This document shows, piece after piece, positions 1 through 8,509 of a DNA stretch of 64,000 nt; the first letter of the stretch is position 1; each line of letters opens with the position of its first letter. The stretch comes from Gracilaria caudata (taxonomy: Eukaryota > Rhodophyta > Florideophyceae > Gracilariales > Gracilariaceae). The notes under the pieces are model-generated. The model was not told the origin of the DNA and did no database searches. It saw nothing but the letters and a program-made list of their open reading frames with translations. The DNA is taken from contig JASCIV010000007.1 of the NCBI GenBank assembly GCA_030374735.1, positions 32,900-96,899 on the forward strand, read 5' to 3'. The translations under genes were made by a program, and so were the position numbers.

Positions 1-190
1 GCGCTCACAAAGACTTCAGGCGCTGTCACCTGACGGCCTCTTTTTCGAGTACGCGTGCCACTGGCTCACGCCTTGTAATTGGCAACAGTTGCTGGCAGCA
101 GTCTTGTTAGAAGCTTTTCTCTGCGCTACTACTGTCACCGCTTTCACATGAAACCCCGAATAGGACAGACGTCTTTAACCTCATACCCAA

Positions 191-1801
191 ATGTCAACTC
201 CGTCTTCGCAGCCGCGTAACATTTCGCAAGCTTTGCATTCTGATGGCATCACGGAGCAAACAAACGCGCCTGTCGTTAGCGCTTCCGCGGCCCTTTCGTC
301 TTCAACAGATTCTGAGCCGAAACCAGGCAACTCAACTCCACCTGAAAGAAGTGTCCCTGCGTTGGAAACCATCGCTTTCGAAACAGGCAACCCTGAAACG
401 CACTCCACTATTCAAGGAACCCTTGATTTAACCCCTCTCTCTAATGCTTCTTCGGTAATCGTTGTGGAGTCAGTACCGGGTTTGATGACATCTCCAGACT
501 TTTGTATGTTTGTACGTCCATTCTTCGACACTATTCTGTTCATCCGTCCTTTACGTTTACAAACCGAACGAAATCAGTACATAGTCATTCTCAAGTTTCG
601 AACACCTCAGCATGCTGCCGATTTTGCGAGTGCGAATGATGGAAAACATTTCTTACAGGGACTTGTACAAGAAACATGTCTGCTTCGCACCGTCAAAGCC
701 ATACAGTTCGATGATGCTCCTGAAGACCCTAGTTTCCCGGCATCTTCTATGTTTCCGGAAGAGGAAGCCGAGGAACTACGCTCTTCATGTCCTGTATGTC
801 TAGATCCTCTTGACATTGGCGGGAAAGCACTTGTAACTACGTTCTGTAATCACACCATGCATGCGGATTGCTTGGCACAATGGGACCTTAATCGATGTCC
901 TGTATGTCGATATATACATGAACTGACCCCTGAAGCGTCAACGTGCATGACATGTAATCACAGGGAGGATCTGTGGATGTGCGTCGTATGTGCTTACGTT
1001 GGATGTGGCTTCTACAAGAAGAAGCATGCTCATGCACACTTTGCCGAGACACAACATCCGTTTGCAATGAATCTAGAGGACCGCACTTTTTGGACTGGCG
1101 AGAAGGTCCCCCAGGGATCTGTTTGGGACTATGTTTCTGATAGATTTGTCAATCGATTGCTCAGCAGTGATGATGGGAAAATTGTCGAAGTTGTTCATGA
1201 CGCACGAGGAAATGCGGGTGCATCAAGTTCATCAGCTGATGCCACTTGCTGTGCCGGAAATGAGAATGTGGGTATCGTGGAAGATGAGCAAGATAGAGCG
1301 TTCCAAGCCGCTGTGTACGCAAGCCGCATGGATGCAGTTGTGGACGAGTATCGCGCCAAGATGGAACGTATGGAGGCAGAGCATGCAACAGAGAATTCTC
1401 AGCTCACTCAAGAAATTGGTAAGCTGCGAAATGAAGTCTCGCAGCTTACCAAACTACGGAGGAATTTCCAGAAGAAGTCTTCAGTAACAGAAAAGGAAAT
1501 GAAGAGTCTCAGGGACAAAAACGCCTTTCTTAAAAGCTTGAACGAAACCCTGCTAAGAGATAAGCAGGCGTGGAACGCGAAGGTCGAAAACCTGAACCAA
1601 AGACTGGGAGAATTAGAAATTGAGAAGCAGGGCTTAGAAGAACAGCTCAGAGACCTAATGATGCACCTAGAAACGCAATCGAAAATCGCGGGCTCTTCCG
1701 ATGCATGTCGGTCAGATATTTCCGAACTACATGGGGGCGATGTAGTACGTGTCGGGCCGTCTCCACGTGAGCGGTTAGCGATGAAGACAAATCGACGTTA
1801 G
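191..1801 (+). CDS. BRAP2: BRAP2-like RING/UBP-zinc-finger E3 ubiquitin ligase
   Basis: This 536-residue protein has the full architecture of BRCA1-associated protein 2 (BRAP/BRAP2), a cytoplasmic E3 ubiquitin ligase; the animal protein modulates Ras/MAPK signalling and nuclear import. In order it has a low-complexity Ser/Thr-rich N-terminus (1-80), a BRAP2-type RRM-like domain (about 85-175), a C3H2C3 RING-H2 finger (about 200-239, CPVC...CNHTMHADC...CPVC), a ubiquitin-binding UBP zinc finger (about 252-302, with CxxC pairs and His ligands in KKHAHAHF), and a long heptad-rich coiled coil (about 375-495). No key ligand is missing. The first ATG is used, and length fits the family (about 500-600). 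Family assignment is firm. The substrate in this organism cannot be read from sequence. Confidence 0.93.
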   Translation: MSTPSSQPRNISQALHSDGITEQTNAPVVSASAALSSSTDSEPKPGNSTPPERSVPALETIAFETGNPETHSTIQGTLDLTPLSNASSVIVVESVPGLMTSPDFCMFVRPFFDTILFIRPLRLQTERNQYIVILKFRTPQHAADFASANDGKHFLQGLVQETCLLRTVKAIQFDDAPEDPSFPASSMFPEEEAEELRSSCPVCLDPLDIGGKALVTTFCNHTMHADCLAQWDLNRCPVCRYIHELTPEASTCMTCNHREDLWMCVVCAYVGCGFYKKKHAHAHFAETQHPFAMNLEDRTFWTGEKVPQGSVWDYVSDRFVNRLLSSDDGKIVEVVHDARGNAGASSSSADATCCAGNENVGIVEDEQDRAFQAAVYASRMDAVVDEYRAKMERMEAEHATENSQLTQEIGKLRNEVSQLTKLRRNFQKKSSVTEKEMKSLRDKNAFLKSLNETLLRDKQAWNAKVENLNQRLGELEIEKQGLEEQLRDLMMHLETQSKIAGSSDACRSDISELHGGDVVRVGPSPRERLAMKTNRR

Positions 1802-2019
1802 ATTCTATCGGCTCGATAGATGTGGATGGTGAAATCTGAGAATGGCAAGAGATAGATGGAATCCTCTCTTGTTGTAACCTGTTGTACAGTGTGAACACGT
1901 TAGCTACAGCTCCAGACGGAGACTCATTTACTGGAAAGGATAAGTAGGAAGAGCAAGCCAAACGCTTTTGGCTCGTCCTGTGTAAATCCACCTCTTTCGT
2001 TTCCTCACGATGACTCGCT

Positions 2020-2505
2020 CTAATTTTGTCCAGCCTCAAACCTGCCGTACTGCTTGTTATAGGCGTCGTCAAAGTGATTCATTTCCAGTTTGATACCCTC
2101 TGACCGCGGATATGCCGAGCAAGTGAGCACATAACCTTCTGCTTTGAGGTCGTCGGTGATGGACGCAAAACCTGGATCGATCTCCCCGGCAAGAAGCTTC
2201 GCAGCGCATGTAATGCACACCCCTGCCCTGCATGAGTACAAAACTGTGTGGCCGTACTCCTCAATTCCTTCTAGTAGAGTCATGTCTTCGTCAATTGGGA
2301 TCACATGCTTCTTTCCCTCGAGGTCAATTTCAACGTCATACACACGCATGCTCGGCGACAAACGTGTAGGCTTGTAGTTCCTTTTTGGCGAGACGGATGG
2401 TCCAGGCTTTTTAGAGCAAGTTGTAGGAAGTTTGTTCTGTTTGGACACGAAGCTGTTGAAACAACTTCCGGTGACGAAGGCAGGTGAACCCATTTGCAGT
2501 TGCAT
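2020..2505 (-). CDS. C-terminally extended plastid-type 2Fe-2S ferredoxin
   Basis: A plant-type [2Fe-2S] ferredoxin, which carries electrons in the plastid stroma. Numbered from the upstream Met at 2556, the cluster ligands are C109, C114, C117 and C146 (C-x4-C-x2-C-x28-C) in the context SCRAGVCITC and VLTCSAYP. About 30 residues follow the last ligand and end in KQYGRFE. This resembles the extended FdC-type ferredoxins rather than photosynthetic PetF. The N-terminal 65 residues are basic, Ser/Thr-rich and poor in acid, as expected of a transit peptide. I chose the Met at 2505; the Met at 2493 begins MGSPAFV, which is typical of red algal plastid preproteins, and 2556 is also possible. Ferredoxin identity is firm; the FdC subtype is inferred. 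Confidence 0.88.
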   Translation of the reverse strand: MQLQMGSPAFVTGSCFNSFVSKQNKLPTTCSKKPGPSVSPKRNYKPTRLSPSMRVYDVEIDLEGKKHVIPIDEDMTLLEGIEEYGHTVLYSCRAGVCITCAAKLLAGEIDPGFASITDDLKAEGYVLTCSAYPRSEGIKLEMNHFDDAYNKQYGRFEAGQN

Positions 2506-3095
2506 AGTTTGCTCGACCTCAATCTCAGGGAGCTGGATGACAAGGTTATTCAACAAGTCAAGCTGATAACCTCTATTAGCGATGCTTCCAATGGGGTAGA
2601 AGCGAAATTCTTTGACAAAAGTCGACGGGGGTCCCTTCTACTTGCGGAACCTGCGGATTGTGGTTCCGAACCTTGCGGGGAGATAGCATTTTGTGATGGC
2701 GACGCTATGAGAAAGATCTCAGCAACGTGATCCCAAACCAAATTATGTGGCTCCTGCACCCTGTGAAGCCCTGCGAGAAGAGATCGAGCCACAACTGTGC
2801 GGTGGAAACGGCGCGAAGAGGGCACCAATAGATTTGGTTTCGTTTCGTTGGGCCACGTGGATTTGCCATTCCATCCAGTCCACAAAACAAAGTCGAGACA
2901 ACCAAAATTTAAAACTTACGAAGGAAAACACCCAAACGAAGCCTTTTCACTGGCAAAGTGAAGCGCATCTCATGATCAGCACGAATGAGGTTATGACATA
3001 TTGCTACCCGTTGCCTGATATTCGTTCTCAAGAGTGACGCAAAGAACTCCTTGGGAAGCGCCAGAGAACCCATCGGATCTGCCATTTCAGAAGAT
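2506..3095. other. Intergenic region between divergent ferredoxin and coaE genes
   Basis: About 590 bases separate the starts of two divergently transcribed genes, so both promoters should lie here. I see no convincing ORF, RNA gene or repeat. Short frames on both strands have no recognisable protein character. Confidence 0.5.
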
Positions 3096-3785
3096 ATGCC
3101 GAGAATAATCGGATTGACGGGGGGGATTGCAAGCGGAAAATCTACTGTATCTTCTGTATGGAGTTCTAAGGGCATCACTATCATTGACGCTGACAAGATT
3201 GCTAGAGAGGTAGTGCGACCGGGGAGACCAGCGTACTGGCTCATAAAACGCCATTTTGGGCCTCCTGTATTTAACTCAGACGGTACAATAAACCGTTCAG
3301 AACTTGGAAAGCTTGTGTTTTCTGATCCGAAGCATCGGAAAGCTTTGAATCTGAGAACACACCCCTTTATTATATTTGGTATGCTTTCAAGGCTGTTCGT
3401 TGCGGTCTTTATCAGATGGAAATCAATAGTTGTATTGGATACTCCTCTGCTTTTTGAAAGCGGTACACTTGTTCCTGTTTGTTCCGCGACAGTGGTCGTA
3501 CACTGCACTCCGCAGCAGCAGCTCGAAAGATTAGTGCGACGAGACTCTGGCAAAGGTACGACTGAAGAAGAAGCTAGGAGAAGAATAGCCAGTCAAATGC
3601 CCCTTGAGGAGAAGGCGAAGCGAGCAACTATTGTTATTGACAACACTGGTGATGAACGTCAACTACACACCAATGCGCTTAATGCCTTAGACCGATTAGA
3701 ACCGTCAAGAGCTGGTGAACTTGCACTTCGCGGGCTCGTACTTGCAGCACTCGGAAATATATTGTTTCGATTCGTGCATCGATAA
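3096..3785 (+). CDS. COAE: Dephospho-CoA kinase (CoaE/DPCK)
   Basis: Catalyses the last step of coenzyme A synthesis, ATP-dependent phosphorylation of the 3'-OH of dephospho-CoA. The P-loop GGIASGKST sits near the N-terminus after MPRIIGLT. The CoaE signature IIDADKIAREVV follows, then the lid/substrate region with VLDTPLLFE, and the R-x-x-x-Q-MP helix (RRIASQMPLEEKAKRA). A hydrophobic C-terminal segment (LALRGLVLAALGNILF) recalls eukaryotic DCAKD-type enzymes and may anchor the protein to a membrane. I chose the Met at 3096 because the family alignment starts there (229 residues). An in-frame Met at 3051 would add 15 residues. All catalytic motifs are intact. Enzyme call is firm; cellular location is inferred. 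Confidence 0.93.
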   Translation: MPRIIGLTGGIASGKSTVSSVWSSKGITIIDADKIAREVVRPGRPAYWLIKRHFGPPVFNSDGTINRSELGKLVFSDPKHRKALNLRTHPFIIFGMLSRLFVAVFIRWKSIVVLDTPLLFESGTLVPVCSATVVVHCTPQQQLERLVRRDSGKGTTEEEARRRIASQMPLEEKAKRATIVIDNTGDERQLHTNALNALDRLEPSRAGELALRGLVLAALGNILFRFVHR

Positions 3786-4709
3786 GGTTTCTAGGACTCT
3801 ACCTGTCCCGGGAATATGCTCGTATCGTGACACAATTTTGCGATGAACGCAAGTACTCCCTACGGCAGAGTTTTAAGAATACAACCGCTTTTCGTGGGCA
3901 AACTCCGCTATAGAATTAGGCAAGTGCTACATAAAAGTCTGTAAGGCATATATGGATTGACAACCCGAAACCCTCAACACCCCCCTCAACACCCGCATTT
4001 AGCTCTTCGAGAATTGCTCGACCTGCTGCGCTTAAGCACTGCGCACCGGATATTGTTTCTTAACACAAATACAAAGTAATCAAGTTGAATGCCAAATGTC
4101 ATGAAGTCCTTTGTCGTAAGATCAACTCGCCGTTTACAAGGGAGAACGCTACTCTTTGAGGATAGTCGGATATAAGCCATACCTTGTCCCAAACCGGAAA
4201 TAAAAATATCTTCAATATTGGAGCACCAAAATGTGTAATTCTGCCCCTTTTGGATTTCATTTCTCTCAAAAACTCATGAAACGTGAACTCTCGAGGGTTC
4301 GTACAGTTGAAGTCTACCCTCGCAGCTACGGTTTTGTGAACAGGTGCTAAGCCCACTCGAAACATATCCTCCGTCTTCGAACGTTACTACGCCCATAATC
4401 GCTTTTCCTTGTAGCCTTACGCTGAGCTTTTGCAGAGGTGCGCGAGCGGACAATCCGGAGCACTCAACCTTCCACCTTCTCTCGTTCCGCTGTAAGGGAG
4501 AAGTCTTCGAACAGGACTCAGGTATACTCATTTTGTTGTATTGGGTCGTAACAGCGAGGCAGTCGCTCCTCAAGCAATGTCAAGTACGATCAGTCTTCCG
4601 CTTTATGGCGCAAAGAGCGCGAATAGTACGGTACGTGAGCTTAATAGTTTCCGTCGCTCTAATCGGCTTTGACTGACATCAAACATAGATAGGTGGGAGT
4701 TCTCTTCAA
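3786..4709. other. Intergenic, no recognisable gene
   Basis: About 920 bases between coaE and UNC-50. Only short frames occur (up to about 110 codons), without domain-like composition. I see no RNA gene or strong repeat. The last part should hold the UNC-50 promoter. Confidence 0.45.
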
Positions 4710-5509
4710 ATGCCTGAGTATGTGCGCCGCTTCTTCCAATACCCTCAGATGGACATTGATTATACTCTGTGGCAAATGCTATACCTCTGTATAGCACCAT
4801 CGCGCGTATATCGAACGACCAAGTATCATAAGCAAACCAAGAACCAATGGGCACGAGACGGTAAGAAGGCCAAATCCATATTGCGTACTCGAATAAAGAA
4901 GAGTTTCCTTGAACGAGTGTTCCATCCGCTGTTTGAGATCATGCTGACACTAATATCTGCTCCTTCACAGATCCCGCATTCGTGGCCATAATGGTATACT
5001 TCATGGCGATTTCCTCTCTTGGCTTCGCAGTTGCTTTTCACAAAAACATGTCTGGTTTCTTCAAAACTATCATGTATGCCGTTGTAGTTGACTTCGGCCT
5101 CGTCGGTGTGTTGGCAGCTACTCTTGGATGGTATGTGGCAAACCAATACTTGCGGATAGAAAGCGCAGGAAGTCATACAACCGACCAGAAAGTGGAATGG
5201 CTTTATGCCTTTGACGTTCATTGCAATTCGTTCTTTCCGTTTTTCATTCTGCTGTACGTGTTGCAGTACTTCCTTCTTCTTATATTTATGCGTGATGGTT
5301 ATGTATTCTCTTTGCTGGCCAATGCAACGTACGCTCTTGCCTTCGGGTACTACTTCTATGTTACTTTCCTCGGTTATGATGTTCTTCCGTTTCTGCAACA
5401 TACGACGATATTCTTGTATCCAATCGTTGCTGTGGCCATCATCTTCCTAATCACCACTCTAGTCAAATTCAATCTGTGTGTTTTCGTCATGAATGCCTAC
5501 TTTGGATAG
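4710..5509 (+). CDS. UNC50: UNC-50 family Golgi membrane protein, two exons
   Basis: UNC-50 proteins are inner-Golgi multispanning membrane proteins needed for membrane trafficking, for example of acetylcholine receptors in animals. The coding sequence is join(4710..4860, 4971..5509), 229 residues. Exon 1 ends in the family hallmark KQTKNQWARD, and exon 2 resumes exactly with DPAF. The 110-nt intron begins GTAAG, has a CTGAC branch-like site near 4943, and ends in TTCACAG. Splicing makes one open frame, with Asp codon 51 split after its first base. Exon 2 carries about five membrane segments and the motif VEWLYAFDVHCNSFFP. Length and order match the family. This is one of only three confident introns in the window. 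Confidence 0.92.
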
Positions 5510-6941
5510 CGAAACAACTGTCGAAACATATATCGTCGTATCTTATTCTCATCACTATTATGGCATGTGGCTCACTTTGTGCATTAAAGTAACTATAAAC
5601 AGTCGCCGCCGCATTCATGAACAGTTTTGGTTCAACATGAAATCTTCTGCAGGCTTGGGTGAGGATGTTTTGAAGGACGTTGGAGATCGGTTATCAAAGG
5701 CGTTTATACAATGATGTTCAATACGTCTGGGGTTGTGTTTATTCATGGGTGGAGCGAGGGGGGAGGTTCACCGCTTGTTTCTGCTTCTTCATTTGCGTAT
5801 AGCGACGAGAACTATGGGAATCCAGTGCTTGCTTTACACCGATGGAGGGATTTAAGCCGATTCTGATTTTTTTTTTCTACAGCTCGTGGGAGTGTCTGTT
5901 TCTACTGGATATGTTTTTGATGGCTTGGCAAGGCACGTTTCGAACGATGCAAGAATCTGCAAATACACCAGGGTAAAGAATACGATCTGCAAGGGCGAGC
6001 CAAGTACGAACCTACTTGTAAACTCCAAAGTTGTTCTCGGGGGCAGGATTCCAATGTAAATTTCTAACCAGTAGCTGAGCTGCCTCTCCCTCCACTTCTA
6101 AGAAGCGGCAGTGTCTCTATGGTTGTCATCGCTGACTCATCGTTCCGGTTTTTACGATTTGAGCAAAACGGTATGGTTCTACGTCAGGAGATGAGTTAGA
6201 TTCGATACTGATGGAAGGGCAGAGAGTTGTGGTATTTGCGTAACGTTGCGAGAGATAGTGCTGCTGAAACAAGGACCGGATGTTATTCCTAAAACCCTTC
6301 TCGCCGTGATCATCATGATTAATAACTCGCTCTGTCGGCTTCTTGGGAATAGAAGGCGCAGACGAACTCAAAAGGGCTCAGCCACCTCGATAGATATTTG
6401 TCCCAAAAAGCAACTTGAATATAGCCTAAACCCCGACCACAGTTTTCAGATGATTCTGACGACAAAAGATCCAAAACGCAACGCATAGAAGAAACAGAAT
6501 TGCACCACAATTCTGCTTCTTCTGTGGCATGGGACGGACTGCATCAGTTGCAGTAAAGTTGACATCCTCGCATTCTGCGTTTCGCACAGTCTATGTAGAG
6601 TGGAAAATGCAGCTGTGTGCCGTCTGTACAGAGCTGCATTCTGCACAGCGGACATTAATTTTTGACCCCTGGGAATTTGATTCGGGGTTGTGAAGTACCG
6701 TCGTATAGTGGTACGGCTTCACTTCTATCAGCCTCAAATTTGGGAGAAACCATCAATGCTTTAGGCGGCTATCGACGGAGCTCGTGACAACGAGAGGAAT
6801 CCAGTCTGTGAGTTCGGTATATCATAGTTGCATGCTGTTTTGAAGCAAAGAGATCTACTTCACCTTATGGACAAGTAGGGCGTAGGTTTGGAAGTACGTA
6901 GAAACGCAACGGATTACCACTAATCCTCAGAAGGGAGAAAG
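5510..6941. other. Intergenic, no gene seen; one hairpin
   Basis: About 1.4 kb between UNC-50 and the NDC1-like gene. Frames on both strands are short and unconvincing. An imperfect hairpin lies at 6487-6523, and a second dyad (AATGCAGCT ... AGCTGCATT) spans about 6606-6640. Otherwise nothing is recognised. Confidence 0.45.
6487..6523. repeat. Hairpin: 16-bp arms with one mismatch
   Basis: Arms 6487-6502 and 6508-6523 are inverted complements apart from one mismatched pair (6494 against 6516), separated by a 5-nt loop. It could form a stable hairpin in RNA or a small cruciform. It lies in a gene-free stretch and has no T-run to suggest a Pol III terminator. No function is assigned. Confidence 0.7.
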
Positions 6942-8372
6942 ATGAATAGGTTCGCATGCATGGGGTTTGCCGTAGCTGCCAGACCTGGTGTCTTTCGTCA
7001 ATCAAAACGTCTTGGGCTCATTAACGCGAGCAGTTTTTCCAGAGCACGCCCAAACACGACAAAGGCAGTCCTAAGGCCAAACATTGCTATCGTTGGCGGT
7101 GGGCATGGAGGTCTGTCCGTTGCACTTCGTCTTACTACGCTGCCGTGGACCCGACTCACGAAGCCCAGGATTACCCTTATAGACAAGTCTCCCCGCTTCT
7201 GCTTTCTTCCGATGCTATACGAACTCACATTAGGTCAAGTAGAGCAATGGGAAATCGCACCAAAGTTTGAAGACTTGCTGCAAAACACTTCGATAGAGTT
7301 TTTGCAAGGTGAAGTGGAAGGACTTGATTTGCCAAACAAGGAGGTCGAAGGAATCCGTCATGGGAAAAGCAACGACAATTCGTTCCGTCTTTCATTCGAT
7401 CGCGTCGTTCTAGCAATGGGTGCCGAACCCAGTAAGCTTGCTTCCGTTCCGGGAGCTGATGAGCTTGCTATTCCATTTTACAACCTGTCTGATGCGAACC
7501 GTTTGAAGCAAAAACTCAAAGAAGTACGGAAAGGAAAGAGAAGCGGAGATCTGACAAATGTCATTATCGTAGGGGGAGGTTTCAGTGGGGTAGAACTTGC
7601 ATCGTGTTTGGCAGAAGAACTGGGTTCGTCAGGAAGCGTTATGATTGTTGAACCTTCGGATCGCGTGCTTACCAAGGCCACAGTGTTCAACAGGAAAACA
7701 TCAGAAACAGCACTCCTGTCTAATGGAGTGGTTGTCGAGTATCATTCTCGGGTTACTGGTGTAACCGACAAAGCAGTACAAATTCGAAAGCAGCAAGGCG
7801 CTGAAGATGAAGATATGGAATATCCTTATGATATTGTAGTTTGGACTGCTGGGAGCAAGCCCAATTCAATCCAACAAAAGTTTGGACTCCCTACTGACTC
7901 GATCGGGAGGATACAAACAGACTCAATGCTTCAGGTCGAAGGATGGACCGATTGTGTTTATGCGTTAGGAGACGGATGTGTCGCTCCATCTGAAGACGGG
8001 TATTATGGTACAGCACAAGTTGCTGTCCAGCAAGCTGAGTATGCTGCATGGAACGTCTGGGCATCACTTACTGACAACCCAAAACTTCGATTCAACTACA
8101 CCCACCTTGGAGAGATGATGGTTTTGGGTTCATCGAATGCATCAGTAACTACAGCACCAGGACCTGAACTTGATGGTAAAGTAGCCTGGGCCGCGAGGCG
8201 TTTGGCTTATCTCCTTAGGATGCCCACAGAGAATCACCGCAGAAGAGTTGCTGCAAGTTGGGCAGCGCATCCCTTGTTGTCGAAGATGGAAGGTCTAGCA
8301 AGGAATCCTGGAGCATCTAAATTCGGAGTCTATGGAGTGGACGGGCCTGGCACACGAGAGCAGACAATCTGA
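6942..8372 (+). CDS. NDC1: NDC1-like type II NAD(P)H:quinone oxidoreductase, probably plastid
   Basis: A 476-residue two-dinucleotide-binding flavoprotein that transfers electrons from NAD(P)H to a quinone without pumping protons. The FAD-binding motif IVGGGHGG is at about 51-57, the NAD(P)H-binding motif IIVGGGFSGVE at about 208-218, and the second FAD motif near YALGDG. The stretch FLPMLYELTLGQVEQWEIAP is diagnostic of the cyanobacterial NdbB/plant NDC1 branch, which reduces plastoquinone and acts in prenylquinone (phylloquinone, tocopherol) metabolism. The first 45 residues are basic, Ser/Ala-rich and without acids, fitting organelle targeting. It is convergent with the KNL1-like gene, 137 bp apart. 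Subfamily is well supported; plastid location is inferred from family and presequence. Confidence 0.88.
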   Translation: MNRFACMGFAVAARPGVFRQSKRLGLINASSFSRARPNTTKAVLRPNIAIVGGGHGGLSVALRLTTLPWTRLTKPRITLIDKSPRFCFLPMLYELTLGQVEQWEIAPKFEDLLQNTSIEFLQGEVEGLDLPNKEVEGIRHGKSNDNSFRLSFDRVVLAMGAEPSKLASVPGADELAIPFYNLSDANRLKQKLKEVRKGKRSGDLTNVIIVGGGFSGVELASCLAEELGSSGSVMIVEPSDRVLTKATVFNRKTSETALLSNGVVVEYHSRVTGVTDKAVQIRKQQGAEDEDMEYPYDIVVWTAGSKPNSIQQKFGLPTDSIGRIQTDSMLQVEGWTDCVYALGDGCVAPSEDGYYGTAQVAVQQAEYAAWNVWASLTDNPKLRFNYTHLGEMMVLGSSNASVTTAPGPELDGKVAWAARRLAYLLRMPTENHRRRVAASWAAHPLLSKMEGLARNPGASKFGVYGVDGPGTREQTI

Positions 8373-8509
8373 AGGATTTACCGCTCGAAAGTCCTCGTAA
8401 GCAGCCTGCACACCACAAATGGAGGTGTTCATACTTCCGTAGCGTATCCGAAATGAAGGAAATGCGTTAAGTCGAATATAAGTAGAAGAGTTGGGATGGC
8501 GCGATTTCC

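Noticed and set aside
2909..3553. 214-codon frame antisense to dephospho-CoA kinase
   Set aside because: Opposite strand encodes a complete enzyme with all motifs.
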